DNA from: Bacillus sp. FJAT-42376 | GTDB lineage: Bacteria; Bacillota; Bacilli; Bacillales; Bacillaceae | Direction: 5' to 3' | Assembly: GCF_003816055.1 (NCBI RefSeq) | Contig: NZ_CP033906.1 | Span: forward strand, 2,170,001 to 2,234,000 | DNA: 64,000 nucleotides | Shown: positions 25,115 through 34,974 of the stretch, piece after piece | Layout: every line of letters starts with the position of its first letter | Numbering within the stretch: the first letter of the stretch is position 1 | Program-made: the position numbers and the translations under genes | Notes under the pieces: generated by a model | Told to the model about the DNA's origin: nothing | The model's database searches: none | Seen by the model: only the letters and a program-made list of their open reading frames with translations

Positions 25115-26737
25115 ATGGAGATTTTCGAGTTCTCCCTGCAATCGGCGAATCCGTTTGTCAATGCACTGATTGAGAAATCATTAGATACGATTACATATTT
25201 TGATTATGACATCCACCAGGAAGACGTCTATGAAAAACGGCGGACTGACCTTTTGAAGCGCTCATTTAACCGTGCGGAGCTGTCTTCTTATTTAAAAAGC
25301 TATAACGAAAAATTCCAGGCTCCCGCCACGATGAACAACATCGAAAGACTTCTCGACAAATCGAGTACCGTTGTTGTAGGCGGACAGCAGGCTGGCTTAC
25401 TGACCGGCCCTCTTTATACGATTCATAAAGTCATCTCCATCCTCGCCCTTGCTAAACAGCAGGAAGAGAAACTGGGCAGCCCGGTTATTCCTGTTTTTTG
25501 GATTGCGGGGGAAGATCATGACTTTGATGAAATTAATCATGTGTACATTCAGAAGAATGGCCGGATCAAAAAGAAAGCCATCAGTCAGCGGATTATGGAT
25601 AAAAGATCGGTTGCGTTTGCTGAACTGGACCATACAGCCTGTAAAAAATGGGTGAATGAAGTCATTCAGTCATTTGGCGAAACCCAGTTTACGAAAGGCC
25701 TTTTGGAAAAGCTGACCATGTATATGGAGAAATCGGCGACATATACAGAGTTTTTTGAATGGCTGGTGATGGACTTATTCGGATCGGAAGGGCTCGTGCT
25801 CATCCAGTCAGCTGACAGCGCCCTAAGGGAATTTGAAATTGACTATTTCTCTTCTCTGATTGAAAAAAACGACCGGATTTCACGCGGTGTCAGGGAACAG
25901 CAGCAGCTGATGACCGAAAATGGCTTCTCTCCGATAATCGAGACAGCTTTTGATAGTGCCAATCTTTTCTATGAGCTGGATCATGAACGCCTGCTCATGC
26001 AGCGATTGGAATCAGGACACTATGCTGACAAAGAAAAGAGAGTCTGTTTCAGCAAACAGGAATTTCTAAACGAGCTAGCCACTCATCCTGTCAGATTCAG
26101 CAACAATGTCGTAACGCGTCCGATGATGCAAGAGATGGTTCTTCCTACTTTAGCTTTTATTGCCGGACCTGGAGAACTTGCCTACTGGGCTGAATTGAAA
26201 AAAGCTTTTGAAGCCATTGAACTGAAAATGCCGCCGGTTGTGCCAAGGCTGAATATAACGCTCCTTGAACGTTCAATCGAAACGGATTTACGAGATATTG
26301 AAGTCGGCTTGCATACAGCTCTTGAAGCCGATCTGCAGCAATTGAAAGAAGAATGGATGGCAGGCCACCGGGAGATTGATATCGATGCGCTCACCGGTCA
26401 GGCAGTTATGGAAATGAAGATGATTCATGAAGAGCTCGTCAGAAAAATCATCCCGGATTACCCTGTGATGGAACAATATGCAAAGAAGAACATTCATTTT
26501 ATTGCTGGGCAAATGGACCTGCTTAGAAAAGAGACAAAGAAAAATATAGAACGCAAACATGATCACATCTTATCGAAATTTGACAGGGTGGAACAATCCA
26601 TTAAGCCGGAAGGCAGCCCGCAGGAAAGAATCTGGAACATATATTACTATTTAAACAAGTATGGCAGTCAATTCCCTCAAAATCTTGCGGGTTTGTCATA
26701 TTCCTTTAATAATCAACATAAAGTTGTCAAAATATAA
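25115..26737 (+). CDS. bshC: Bacillithiol synthase, cysteine-adding enzyme BshC
   Basis: A 540-residue BshC, which adds L-cysteine to glucosamine-malate to form the low-molecular-weight thiol bacillithiol. A Rossmann-like core with TVVVGGQQAGLLTGPLYTIHK, FWIAGEDHDFDEINHV and FIAGPGELAYWAELK is visible, and a coiled-coil domain follows (about 380-500). The ATG at 25115 has GAAAGGAAG upstream; a reading from 25064 has no ribosome site. It is directly upstream of the mraZ promoter region, as in B. subtilis (yllA). Confidence 0.95.
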   Translation: MEIFEFSLQSANPFVNALIEKSLDTITYFDYDIHQEDVYEKRRTDLLKRSFNRAELSSYLKSYNEKFQAPATMNNIERLLDKSSTVVVGGQQAGLLTGPLYTIHKVISILALAKQQEEKLGSPVIPVFWIAGEDHDFDEINHVYIQKNGRIKKKAISQRIMDKRSVAFAELDHTACKKWVNEVIQSFGETQFTKGLLEKLTMYMEKSATYTEFFEWLVMDLFGSEGLVLIQSADSALREFEIDYFSSLIEKNDRISRGVREQQQLMTENGFSPIIETAFDSANLFYELDHERLLMQRLESGHYADKEKRVCFSKQEFLNELATHPVRFSNNVVTRPMMQEMVLPTLAFIAGPGELAYWAELKKAFEAIELKMPPVVPRLNITLLERSIETDLRDIEVGLHTALEADLQQLKEEWMAGHREIDIDALTGQAVMEMKMIHEELVRKIIPDYPVMEQYAKKNIHFIAGQMDLLRKETKKNIERKHDHILSKFDRVEQSIKPEGSPQERIWNIYYYLNKYGSQFPQNLAGLSYSFNNQHKVVKI

Positions 26738-26750
26738 CGTAATTTTTTTA

Positions 26751-26780
26751 AAAATCCTGTGCTGTACAGGGTTTTTTTTT
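26751..26780 (+). terminator. Terminator after bshC
   Basis: CCTGT-GCTGT-ACAGG pairs with a short loop and is followed by a T9 run. Confidence 0.78.
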
Positions 26781-26804
26781 GTTTTCAAAACGTGTAGAAT
26801 GAGA

Positions 26805-26852
26805 AGTGGAGATAAGTGGGGGAAAGTGGTGAGTTAGGGAGAGAGAGTGGGG
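26805..26852 (+). promoter_or_regulatory. MraZ operator repeats
   Basis: Five GTGG-like repeats follow one another: AGTGGA 26805, AGTGGG 26815, AGTGGT 26825, TAGGGA 26835 and AGTGGGG 26846, spaced about 10 bp. MraZ is known to bind direct GTGG-type repeats in its own promoter, so this is very likely its autoregulatory site. Confidence 0.7.
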
Positions 26853-26859
26853 ACACATT

Positions 26860-27291
26860 ATGTTCATGGGTGAATATCAGCATACAATTGATGCAAAAGG
26901 CCGCATGATCGTCCCAGCAAAATTCCGTGACGGGCTCGGTGAGTCCTTTGTCCTAACGAGAGGGCTTGACCAGTGCTTATTCGGCTATCCAATGGCTGAG
27001 TGGGAAATCATGGAGGAAAAACTCAAAGCTCTTCCGCTGACCAAAAAAGACGCTCGGGCGTTTACACGATTCTTCTTTTCAGGTGCAGTTGAATGCGAAC
27101 TGGATAAACAGGGGCGGATTAATATTGCATCCCCTCTGCTGAATTACGCGAAGCTTGAAAAAGATTGCGTTGTCATCGGGGTATCAAATCGAATTGAACT
27201 ATGGAGCAAGCCGATTTGGGAAGACTATGTAGATCAGCAGGAAGACTCTTTTGCAGAAATTGCTGAAAACATGATTGACTTTGATATATAA
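26860..27291 (+). CDS. mraZ: Transcriptional regulator MraZ
   Basis: A 143-residue DNA-binding protein built of two SpoVT/AbrB-like domains, the first with [23 protein letters not shown] and the second with [17 protein letters not shown]. It represses the dcw operon that it heads by binding direct repeats upstream of its own ATG, which are visible here. The gene starts at ATG 26860. rsmH follows after 83 bases. Confidence 0.97.
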   Translation: MFMGEYQHTIDAKGRMIVPAKFRDGLGESFVLTRGLDQCLFGYPMAEWEIMEEKLKALPLTKKDARAFTRFFFSGAVECELDKQGRINIASPLLNYAKLEKDCVVIGVSNRIELWSKPIWEDYVDQQEDSFAEIAENMIDFDI

Positions 27292-27374
27292 TAAATCATT
27301 GTGCATAGTCTGCGAGATCCTTAAATCAGGCTGCAATATAACAATTCGAATTTGATAAAAAGGTGGGTTCATCC

Positions 27375-28307
27375 ATGTTTGAACATAAAACGGTGTTACT
27401 GAAAGAAACGGTAGATGGTCTGAACATAAAAAGCAGCGGTACATATGTAGATTGCACTCTTGGCGGTGCCGGACACAGTGAATATCTCTTGTCTCAGTTA
27501 TCATCTGAAGGCAGATTATTCGCTTTTGACCAGGATGACACAGCCATAGAACATGCAAAACACAAACTATCGGCGTATGAAGGACAGGCCATCCTCATTA
27601 AAAGCAATTTCAGGCACATCAAAGAAAAGCTTGCAGAGCATGGTGTCACATCTGTAGACGGAATTCTGTTTGATCTGGGGGTTTCATCCCCGCAGCTCGA
27701 TACTCCTGAAAGAGGGTTCAGCTATCATCATGATGCACCTCTTGATATGAGAATGGATCAGCAATCCGAATTATCGGCCTATGATGTTGTCAACTTTTGG
27801 AGCTATGAAGATCTTGTCCGGATTTTCTTCCGGTACGGGGAGGAAAAGTTCTCAAAGCAAATCGCAAGGAAAATTGAAGCAAAACGCGAAAAGAGTCCGA
27901 TTAAAACCACAGCCGAGCTTGTGGAATTGATTAAAGAAGGAATTCCGGCACCTGCACGAAGAACCGGAGGCCATCCTGCTAAACGGATTTTCCAGGCGAT
28001 CCGCATTGCTGTAAATGATGAACTGAAAGTGTTTGAGGAGGCTATTGAACAGTCTATTGATCTGCTGAATCCAAAAGGGAGAATCAGCGTTATTACGTTT
28101 CATTCCCTTGAGGACCGGATTTGCAAGACAACGTTCAAGCAGGCAGCTGAACTTCCGCAGCTTCCGCCGGGACTTCCTGTCATCCCGAAAGAATTTGAAC
28201 CGAAGATCAAACTAGTCACGAGAAAGCCGATTTTGCCTGCAGAAGAAGAACTGAGTGACAACAACCGGTCACGTTCAGCCAAGCTTCGCATTGCAGAAAA
28301 GATGTAA
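27375..28307 (+). CDS. rsmH: 16S rRNA (cytosine-1402-N4)-methyltransferase RsmH
   Basis: A 310-residue SAM-dependent methyltransferase that adds the N4-methyl group to C1402 of 16S rRNA. The N-terminus [13 protein letters not shown], the SAM motif [31 protein letters not shown] and the C-terminal [11 protein letters not shown] are conserved. The start is ATG 27375 with AAAAGGTGGG upstream; the four residues before it have no support. Confidence 0.97.
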   Translation: MFEHKTVLLKETVDGLNIKSSGTYVDCTLGGAGHSEYLLSQLSSEGRLFAFDQDDTAIEHAKHKLSAYEGQAILIKSNFRHIKEKLAEHGVTSVDGILFDLGVSSPQLDTPERGFSYHHDAPLDMRMDQQSELSAYDVVNFWSYEDLVRIFFRYGEEKFSKQIARKIEAKREKSPIKTTAELVELIKEGIPAPARRTGGHPAKRIFQAIRIAVNDELKVFEEAIEQSIDLLNPKGRISVITFHSLEDRICKTTFKQAAELPQLPPGLPVIPKEFEPKIKLVTRKPILPAEEELSDNNRSRSAKLRIAEKM

Positions 28308-28396
28308 AATCAGGCACCCTAAATAGAGAAAATAGTAAGCCTTTGATAAAGAAAAAAAACTGAAAACCTTGAAAAGGTAGAAGAGGAGGTCCAGCC

Positions 28397-28765
28397 ATGA
28401 GTAATTTAGCTGTAAAAGTAAACCAGCGCGCGCATGAACAAACAGAACGCAAGCAGCAGACCCAGCCACAGGCAGTGCCTGTTAAAAGAAGGCTGCCCAT
28501 TACATTAGGAGAAAAAGTTCTGCTTGTCCTTTTTGTCCTTGGACTGGCTGCATCGAGCATCCAGCTAATCGCTAACAGCGTGGCCTCCTATCAAGCCAGC
28601 ATGGAAATTCAGAAGCTGGAAGAACAGGTTGAGGCTCAAGGGAAAACCAATGCCGATCTTCAGGTTCAAGTGAAAGAACTGAGCAACTATGAAAGAATCT
28701 GGGCAAGAGCGAAAGAACTGGGTCTGACATTAAACAAAAATAATGTAAAGGTCGTTCAGGACTGA
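28397..28765 (+). CDS. ftsL: Cell-division protein FtsL
   Basis: A 122-residue bitopic membrane protein: a basic N-terminal cytoplasmic region, one transmembrane helix (VLLVLFVLGLAASSIQLI, about 42-59) and an extracytoplasmic coiled coil (about 72-105). It joins DivIC and DivIB in the divisome and is an unstable, rate-limiting protein in B. subtilis. The ATG has AGAGGAGGTCC upstream. It ends three bases before pbpB. Confidence 0.94.
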   Translation: MSNLAVKVNQRAHEQTERKQQTQPQAVPVKRRLPITLGEKVLLVLFVLGLAASSIQLIANSVASYQASMEIQKLEEQVEAQGKTNADLQVQVKELSNYERIWARAKELGLTLNKNNVKVVQD

Positions 28766-28768
28766 CCG

Positions 28769-30907
28769 ATGCTGAAAAAAAATAAAAACATGAATAGAGG
28801 AGCTGCCGTAATAGCAACAATTTTTGCGGCGCTCTTCTTTATCATTACAGGGCGGTTTTTATATATCCAGCTGACCGGACAAGTAGACGGACAGGTACTC
28901 GCTGCGCGCGCGGCGCAAAAATATGAAGAGAAGCAAACGCTTGAGGCTTCGAGAGGATCGATTCTTGACCGGAATGGCGAGGCCATTGCTGAAGATACAT
29001 CAGCTTATACGCTTGTTGCCATTCTTGATAAGTCTCTGACGACAAATGCCAAGCATCCGCAGCATGTCATTGATAAAGAAAAAACGGCGGAAAAACTCGC
29101 GCCGATATTAAAGATTGGGGTCTCGGATGCAAGAGAGATTCTTGAAAAAGATGCGAAGCAAGTTGAGTTTGGTGCCGATGGAAGGAATCTAAGCCAGACG
29201 GAAAAAATGAAGATCGAGAAGCTTAAGCTTCCCGGAATTGCGTTTATCAAAAATCAAAAACGGTTTTACCCGAATGGGCTATTTGCTTCCCATATCATCG
29301 GATATGCGCAGAAAGACGAAGAGACCGGACGGACTTCCGGTATGATGGGCCTTGAAAAAAGTCTGGACAGCTATCTTCAGGAAAAAGACGGATCGGTCAA
29401 ATTTAAAAGTGATCACTATGGATGGAAGCTGCCGGGAAGCCGGGATAAAATCACTCCGCCGGATAATGGGAGTGACGTCTACCTGACTCTGGATCAAAAA
29501 ATTCAAACCTTCCTGGAAGATGCGATGAATCAGGCGGTTAAGGATTACAATCCAAAAAAGGTGATGGCCGTTGTGGCAGATCCGAAAACGGGTAAAATAT
29601 TAGCCATGAGCCAGCGTCCGAGCTTTAACCCGAATAAAAGGGATATATCAAACTTTACGAATGATATCATCGGCTATCCGATTGAACCCGGCTCCACGAT
29701 GAAGATTTATACGGTTGCAGCGGCAATCGAGCAGGGAGTTTACAGCGGGAGTGCTTCCTATAAATCGGGAAGCTATAAAATCGGAAACAAAGTCATCAAA
29801 GACCATAACAAAACCGGATGGGGATCGATCACATTTGATGAAGGATTTGAACGCTCCTCAAATGTGGCTATGATCAATCTGGCAATGAAGCTTGGACCGG
29901 ATGCATACAGCACCTATATGGAGAAGTTTGGTTTTGGAGAAAAAACCGGGATTGATCTGCCGGGTGAAAAGGCAGGGAAAATCAACAGCGACAGTAAGAT
30001 CTCTCTTGCCACGGCATCCTTCGGACAGGGGTCTACCGCTACAGTTATTGAACAAATTCAGGCTGCTACAGCTGTTGCGAACGGCGGCAGACTGATGAAG
30101 CCTTATCTGATTGATCAGATTGTAGATAAAGATTCCGGCAAAGTCATCCGGAAAAATGAGCCGAAACAGATAGGAAAGCCTATATCTGAAGCCACTGCCG
30201 CTCAAGTCCGGGACTTGATGGGAAAAGTGGTAAGTTCGAAAAATGGAACGGGAAAACCTTTTGCAATCGAAGGCTATGAGGTTGCCGGAAAAACAGGAAC
30301 TGCCCAGATTCCGGGCGAAAATGGCCGCTATATGAGCGGGAAAGAGAATTTTATTTTTTCTTTCATGGGCATGGCACCGAAAGATGATCCGGAGCTTCTA
30401 GTCTATGTAGCTGTCCAGCAGCCGGAGCTTGAACCGACAGAAGTGGGCTCTATGCCGACCTCTTCTATTTTTAAAACGGTCATGCAAAACAGTCTGCAAT
30501 ATCTTCAGATTCAGCCGGAGGAGAAAAAAGAAGCGGATAAACAAAAACGTCAGGCAGCGGATCCGGAGATGGAGTCTTTTGTAGGTAAAACCGCAAAAGA
30601 TTCATCCAGACTTCTGGAGTCAGGCTCATACAAACCGGTCATTCTTGGATCGGGCCCGTCCGTACAGGCCCAGTCACCTTCTGAGCGCTCTGTTATTTCT
30701 AAAGGAGAAAAGATTTTTCTTTATACAGGCGGAAAGGCAAAAATGCCGGATCTTACAGGATGGTCGAAACGGGATATTATGAAGCTTGCTGACCTCCTAA
30801 ATCTGAGGGTTTCATTTTCAGGAGAAGGATTCTCTGCAAAACAAAGTATTCCGAAAGGAACGATGGTGAGCAAGGAGACTCTTTTGACTGTTGAACTCAA
30901 GCCTTAA
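28769..30907 (+). CDS. pbpB: Penicillin-binding protein 2B (division transpeptidase)
   Basis: A 712-residue class B penicillin-binding protein for septal peptidoglycan. It has an N-terminal membrane anchor (about 11-30), a dimerisation domain, a transpeptidase domain with S309-TMK, S363-SN and K508-TG, and two C-terminal PASTA domains from about 590 onwards. All active-site motifs are intact, and the Ser309 position agrees with B. subtilis PBP2B. The start ATG 28769 is close behind ftsL; the Shine-Dalgarno AGGA lies within the ftsL 3' end. Confidence 0.96.
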   Translation: MLKKNKNMNRGAAVIATIFAALFFIITGRFLYIQLTGQVDGQVLAARAAQKYEEKQTLEASRGSILDRNGEAIAEDTSAYTLVAILDKSLTTNAKHPQHVIDKEKTAEKLAPILKIGVSDAREILEKDAKQVEFGADGRNLSQTEKMKIEKLKLPGIAFIKNQKRFYPNGLFASHIIGYAQKDEETGRTSGMMGLEKSLDSYLQEKDGSVKFKSDHYGWKLPGSRDKITPPDNGSDVYLTLDQKIQTFLEDAMNQAVKDYNPKKVMAVVADPKTGKILAMSQRPSFNPNKRDISNFTNDIIGYPIEPGSTMKIYTVAAAIEQGVYSGSASYKSGSYKIGNKVIKDHNKTGWGSITFDEGFERSSNVAMINLAMKLGPDAYSTYMEKFGFGEKTGIDLPGEKAGKINSDSKISLATASFGQGSTATVIEQIQAATAVANGGRLMKPYLIDQIVDKDSGKVIRKNEPKQIGKPISEATAAQVRDLMGKVVSSKNGTGKPFAIEGYEVAGKTGTAQIPGENGRYMSGKENFIFSFMGMAPKDDPELLVYVAVQQPELEPTEVGSMPTSSIFKTVMQNSLQYLQIQPEEKKEADKQKRQAADPEMESFVGKTAKDSSRLLESGSYKPVILGSGPSVQAQSPSERSVISKGEKIFLYTGGKAKMPDLTGWSKRDIMKLADLLNLRVSFSGEGFSAKQSIPKGTMVSKETLLTVELKP

Positions 30908-30932
30908 AAGGATAGAATAAAGGGACTGTCTG

Positions 30933-30971
30933 AAAAACAGGGAGATGCATTCTTAGCATCTCCCTGTTTTT
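30933..30971 (+). terminator. Terminator between pbpB and spoVD
   Basis: AAAAACAGGGAGATGC pairs perfectly with GCATCTCCCTGTTTTT around a seven-base loop. It separates the vegetative pbpB transcript from spoVD. Confidence 0.9.
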
Positions 30972-31108
30972 ATTTGACTGAGAGCAGCGGGAGGCTTCAG
31001 CGGAAGATCGGAAAGCAGGCAAACATTTCTAAGCATACAGCAAACGGAACATCCCAGGCTGCTTCCTGGACAGCCTGTCAAGCTCCGTTCTATCAAAGGA
31101 CGTACAAG

Positions 31109-31116
31109 CATATAGT
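31109..31116 (+). promoter_or_regulatory. Candidate sigma-E -10 for spoVD
   Basis: CATATAGT matches the sigma-E -10 consensus and lies 28 bases before the ATG; spoVD is sigma-E dependent in B. subtilis. The -35 (around TTCTATC at 31088) is a poor match. Confidence 0.35.
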
Positions 31117-31143
31117 GGGAAAAGCACAGACAAGGAGTGATGG

Positions 31144-33066
31144 ATGTTGCGCGTATCCCAGGTAACCGTCAGAAAAAGATTAGCCGCTGTTTTGCTGATT
31201 GGTGTGCTTGTATTTGCTGTTATAGATGTCAGGCTTGGGTATGTCCAGTTTATTCTCGGTGAAAAGCTTACAGCAGGTGCCAAAGATCTATGGAGCAGGA
31301 ATCTGCCGTTTGAACCGGAGCGGGGAGAGATATTGGACAGGAATGGGGTAAAGCTTGCCACTAATATAAGCGCACCGACCGTTTATGCTGTTCCGAGACA
31401 AGTCCAAAATCCGGCTGAAGCTGCTGAAATGCTTGCACCTGTATTAAACATGCCGGTAAAAAAAGCGTATGGATTTTTGACTAAAAATGCAATGATTGTG
31501 ACCCTTAAGCCAGAGGGCAGGAAAATATCCCATGAAAAAGCAGGAGAGGTAAGGGCCCTGGGTATTAAGGGTATTTACATCGGGGAAGACAGCAAACGCT
31601 ATTATCCGAATGGGAGTTTCTTGTCGCATGTCCTCGGTTTTGCAGGCATTGACAACCAGGGCCTCCTTGGACTGGAAGCGTATTATGATCGGGAACTTAA
31701 GGGTGAAAAGGGATATGTAAAATTTTACTCGGACGCCAAAGGGAAAAGGATGCCAAATGAAGCGGATGACTATAAGCCTCCGACAGACGGACAGACGCTC
31801 AGGCTGACGATTGATTCCAAGGTGCAGACGATTATGGAAAGAGAACTCGATCTTGCACAGGCGAAATATAATCCCGATGGAATGATTGCGATTGCGATGA
31901 ATCCTAAAAATGGAGAAATTCTGGGGATGTCATCAAGACCGGATTTTGATCCTGCACGCTATCAGGATGTAAAGCCGATTGTCTATAATCGGAATTTGCC
32001 GGTATGGAGCACGTATGAGCCTGGATCTACCTTTAAGATTATTACTCTCGCCGCGGCTTTGGAAGAACAAAAGGTGAATCTTGAGCATGACCATTTCCAT
32101 GATCCGGGGTCCATTGAAGTCGCGGGAGCGAGGTTGAAGTGCTGGAAAAGGGGCGGTCATGGATCGCAGAGTTTTCTCGAAGTCGTGCAGAATTCATGCA
32201 ACCCAGGATTTGTTGAATTAGGGCAGAGACTTGGGAAGGAGAAGCTCTTCCAATACATCAAAGATTTTGGTTTTGGCCAGAAAACGGGGATTGATCTGCA
32301 GGGAGAAGGAAGAGGGATTTTATTTAACCTGAATCGTGTCGGACCCGTTGAGCAGGCTACAACAGCGTTTGGCCAGGGTGTTTCGGTGACGCCGATTCAG
32401 CAGGTAGCAGCGGTTTCGGCGGCTGTAAATGGCGGAATTCTCTACACCCCCTATATAGCGAAGGAATGGGTTGATCCAGTAACCGGGACGGTGACAAGCC
32501 GGAACACCCCTAAAGAAAAAAGAAGAGTCATATCTGAAGAGACTTCGAAAAAGATCCGATTTGCTCTTGAAAGTGTAGTGGCGAGCGGTACAGGCCGAAA
32601 TGCATTTGTGGAAGGATACAGAGTCGGCGGGAAAACGGGGACCGCTCAAAAGGTAAGCAACGGAGTTTATATGAAAAACAACTTTATTGTATCATTCATC
32701 GGTTTTGCACCTGCAGATGATCCGCAGCTTGTCGTCTACGTGGCGGTTGACAATCCGAAAGGAACGGTTCAGTTCGGGGGCACGGTTGCAGCTCCTATAG
32801 TTGGGAGCATCATGAGGGACAGCCTTCCTGAAATCGGTGTGAAGCCCCGTAAAAATCAAATGGAAAAAGTATATAAGTGGGGAGACACAAAGTCGGTGGA
32901 AGTGCCGAATCTTTTAGGGATGGAAATAGATGAATTAAGAGAGCAGCTTTTAAATGTTAAATTTGATATTTCCGGAAACGGAGAAGTGGTTGTGCAGCAA
33001 TCGCCTGCGGCAGGCACGAAAGTAAAAGAAGGTTCTTCCATCCGGGTATTTATGGGAAAACCATAA
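31144..33066 (+). CDS. spoVD: Sporulation-specific penicillin-binding protein SpoVD
   Basis: A 640-residue class B PBP needed for spore cortex synthesis in the outer forespore membrane, working with SpoVE. It has an N-terminal transmembrane helix (about 11-30), a dimerisation domain, a transpeptidase domain with S295-TFK, the SCN motif in VVQNSCNPGF and KTG in VGGKTGTAQ, and one C-terminal PASTA domain (about 580-640). The ATG has AAGGAGTGATGG upstream. The cysteine in SCN is as in B. subtilis SpoVD, where disulfide formation is controlled by StoA. Confidence 0.95.
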   Translation: MLRVSQVTVRKRLAAVLLIGVLVFAVIDVRLGYVQFILGEKLTAGAKDLWSRNLPFEPERGEILDRNGVKLATNISAPTVYAVPRQVQNPAEAAEMLAPVLNMPVKKAYGFLTKNAMIVTLKPEGRKISHEKAGEVRALGIKGIYIGEDSKRYYPNGSFLSHVLGFAGIDNQGLLGLEAYYDRELKGEKGYVKFYSDAKGKRMPNEADDYKPPTDGQTLRLTIDSKVQTIMERELDLAQAKYNPDGMIAIAMNPKNGEILGMSSRPDFDPARYQDVKPIVYNRNLPVWSTYEPGSTFKIITLAAALEEQKVNLEHDHFHDPGSIEVAGARLKCWKRGGHGSQSFLEVVQNSCNPGFVELGQRLGKEKLFQYIKDFGFGQKTGIDLQGEGRGILFNLNRVGPVEQATTAFGQGVSVTPIQQVAAVSAAVNGGILYTPYIAKEWVDPVTGTVTSRNTPKEKRRVISEETSKKIRFALESVVASGTGRNAFVEGYRVGGKTGTAQKVSNGVYMKNNFIVSFIGFAPADDPQLVVYVAVDNPKGTVQFGGTVAAPIVGSIMRDSLPEIGVKPRKNQMEKVYKWGDTKSVEVPNLLGMEIDELREQLLNVKFDISGNGEVVVQQSPAAGTKVKEGSSIRVFMGKP

Positions 33067-33088
33067 AAGTATTTGAATCATGCAGGCA

Positions 33089-33125
33089 AAGCAGTCCGGC
33101 TGAACGATTTGCCGGACTGTTTTAT
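33089..33125 (+). terminator. Terminator after spoVD
   Basis: CAGTCCGGC pairs with GCCGGACTG across a ten-base loop, followed by TTTTATT. Confidence 0.8.
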
Positions 33126-33154
33126 TGTTTGCTTAAGGCAGGCGGCACCCATAG

Positions 33155-33212
33155 TGTTGATTTTTAACACCTGCTGATTGGAGCGGGAAGCGGAAGACTG
33201 CCAGCTCCAGCC
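33155..33212 (-). repeat. Fragment of the dispersed palindromic repeat, inverted
   Basis: Read on the minus strand, this piece contains GCAGTCTTCCGC, TTCCCGCTCCAATCAGCAG and GTTAAAAATCAACA, the same block order as the distal half of the repeat elsewhere in this window. It lies in the gap between spoVD and murE, which is otherwise empty. Confidence 0.55.
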
Positions 33213-33359
33213 GGGTTTAACCATGCATTTACGGAAGAAAGACCTTACAGGTTCCGAATTAATGATGGCTCTTTGCCCGAAAGTGAGATAAAATATGAAC
33301 TGTATGCAAAAATGGCATGCTGTTATTTCAAAGAGTGTGAATTGAGAGGTTTGATAAGG

Positions 33360-34859
33360 ATGAAGTTGACTGATTTACTTTCCCGTCTGCATTATGGAAA
33401 TATAAATGTGAGCGAGGATCCTGAAATAGAATCCATCGAAATGGACTCTAGAAAAGCAGGAAAAGGAAGTCTGTTTATTTGTATTAAAGGCTATACAGTA
33501 GACGGCCATCATTTCGCGGAGCAGGCGGTAGATCAAGGAGCAGCGGCAGTTATTGCAGAAAGAGAGCTTGACCTTCCGGTTCCCGTCATCATAGTTCCCG
33601 ATACAAGCAGAGCAATGGCTGTTTTTGCTGATGCATTTTACGGACAGCCGACGCAAAAACTTCATTTGATTGGAGTAACAGGGACAAACGGTAAAACGAC
33701 GACGTCGCATTTAATTGATATGGTTTTACAGTCTGCCGGCAAAAAGACCGGGATGATTGGGACGATGTACATAAAAATCGGGGATGAAACCCTTGAAGTC
33801 CGAAACACGACCCCTGAAAGTCTAACCCTTCAAAAAACTTTTAAGAAAATGGGGGACTCAGGTGTTACACATGCTGTAATGGAGGTATCCTCCCACGCGC
33901 TCCACATGGGCCGTGTCCATGGCTGTGATTACGATGTAGCAGTCTTTACGAACTTAACCCAGGACCATCTGGATTATCATGGGACCATGGATGCCTATAA
34001 ACAGGCGAAGGGTCTGCTGTTTTCGCAGTTAGGGAATACTTTTAACCACCATCGGCCTAAATATGCCGTCTTGAATCAGGATGATCCGGCAGCACAAGAT
34101 TATAAAAGCATGACCGCTGCCCATATTCTTACATACGGTATTGATCAGCAAGCTGACATAATGGCATCCAATATTGTCATGACGGCGAGCGGGACTGAAT
34201 TTCTTCTTCAAACACCGTTTGGCTCAAGAAAAATGAAACTGAAATTAATTGGAAAGTTCAGTGTCTATAATGTTCTTGCAGCGATAGCCGCAAGTCTTGC
34301 TACCGGTATTGAGCTTGAAACAGCAGCGGAAGCGCTGGAAAAAGCAGCCGGTGTCAGAGGGCGGTTTGAATTGGTGGATGCCGGTCAGCCGTTTGCTGTT
34401 ATTGTGGATTATGCCCATACACCGGACAGTCTTGAAAATGTGCTGACAACCACCCAGAGCTTCTCTTCCGGACGGACTTTCGTTGTGGTAGGATGCGGAG
34501 GAGACCGCGATAAAACAAAACGGCCGATTATGGCTCAAATCGCCGTTAAATATGCAGAAGAACCTATTTTTACTTCTGATAATCCAAGAAGCGAGGACGC
34601 GATGGATATCCTTGCAGATATGGAGGAAGGAGTACAGGGAGCCTACTACCATTCGATTGCAAACAGGGAACAGGCGATTTATTTCGCGATCGCGAATGCA
34701 CGTCCTGGAGATGTGGTGCTGATTGCAGGCAAAGGACATGAAACGTATCAGCAAATCGGGGACCACGTTTATGATTTTGATGACAGGGAAGTAGCCTTGA
34801 AGGCCATCAGCAGCCTCAAAATCGGAAAAAGCGCTGCACTCGCGGACAAGGAAGATTAA
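33360..34859 (+). CDS. murE: UDP-MurNAc-tripeptide synthetase MurE (meso-DAP adding)
   Basis: A 499-residue Mur ligase that adds the third peptide residue to UDP-MurNAc-L-Ala-D-Glu. The P-loop [11 protein letters not shown], the central [14 protein letters not shown] and the C-terminal motif DNPR (in [12 protein letters not shown]) are visible; DNPR is the signature for meso-diaminopimelate, so this organism has DAP-type peptidoglycan. The start is ATG 33360 with GAGAGGTT upstream; the reading from 33273 adds 29 unsupported residues. Confidence 0.96.
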   Translation: MKLTDLLSRLHYGNINVSEDPEIESIEMDSRKAGKGSLFICIKGYTVDGHHFAEQAVDQGAAAVIAERELDLPVPVIIVPDTSRAMAVFADAFYGQPTQKLHLIGVTGTNGKTTTSHLIDMVLQSAGKKTGMIGTMYIKIGDETLEVRNTTPESLTLQKTFKKMGDSGVTHAVMEVSSHALHMGRVHGCDYDVAVFTNLTQDHLDYHGTMDAYKQAKGLLFSQLGNTFNHHRPKYAVLNQDDPAAQDYKSMTAAHILTYGIDQQADIMASNIVMTASGTEFLLQTPFGSRKMKLKLIGKFSVYNVLAAIAASLATGIELETAAEALEKAAGVRGRFELVDAGQPFAVIVDYAHTPDSLENVLTTTQSFSSGRTFVVVGCGGDRDKTKRPIMAQIAVKYAEEPIFTSDNPRSEDAMDILADMEEGVQGAYYHSIANREQAIYFAIANARPGDVVLIAGKGHETYQQIGDHVYDFDDREVALKAISSLKIGKSAALADKED

Positions 34860-34974
34860 GGAAGAGAGTTGTAAAAGAAAATGGACTTGTTAACACGTTG
34901 TAAACATATTGAATCTAAAAAAGCATATGATGGTCACAAAGAGACAAGGATGGGGCTAGAAGGAGGAAGACGCA

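Noticed and set aside
30974..31143. Small + strand frame between pbpB and spoVD
   Set aside because: It starts in the terminator, overlaps spoVD and has no motif or ribosome site.
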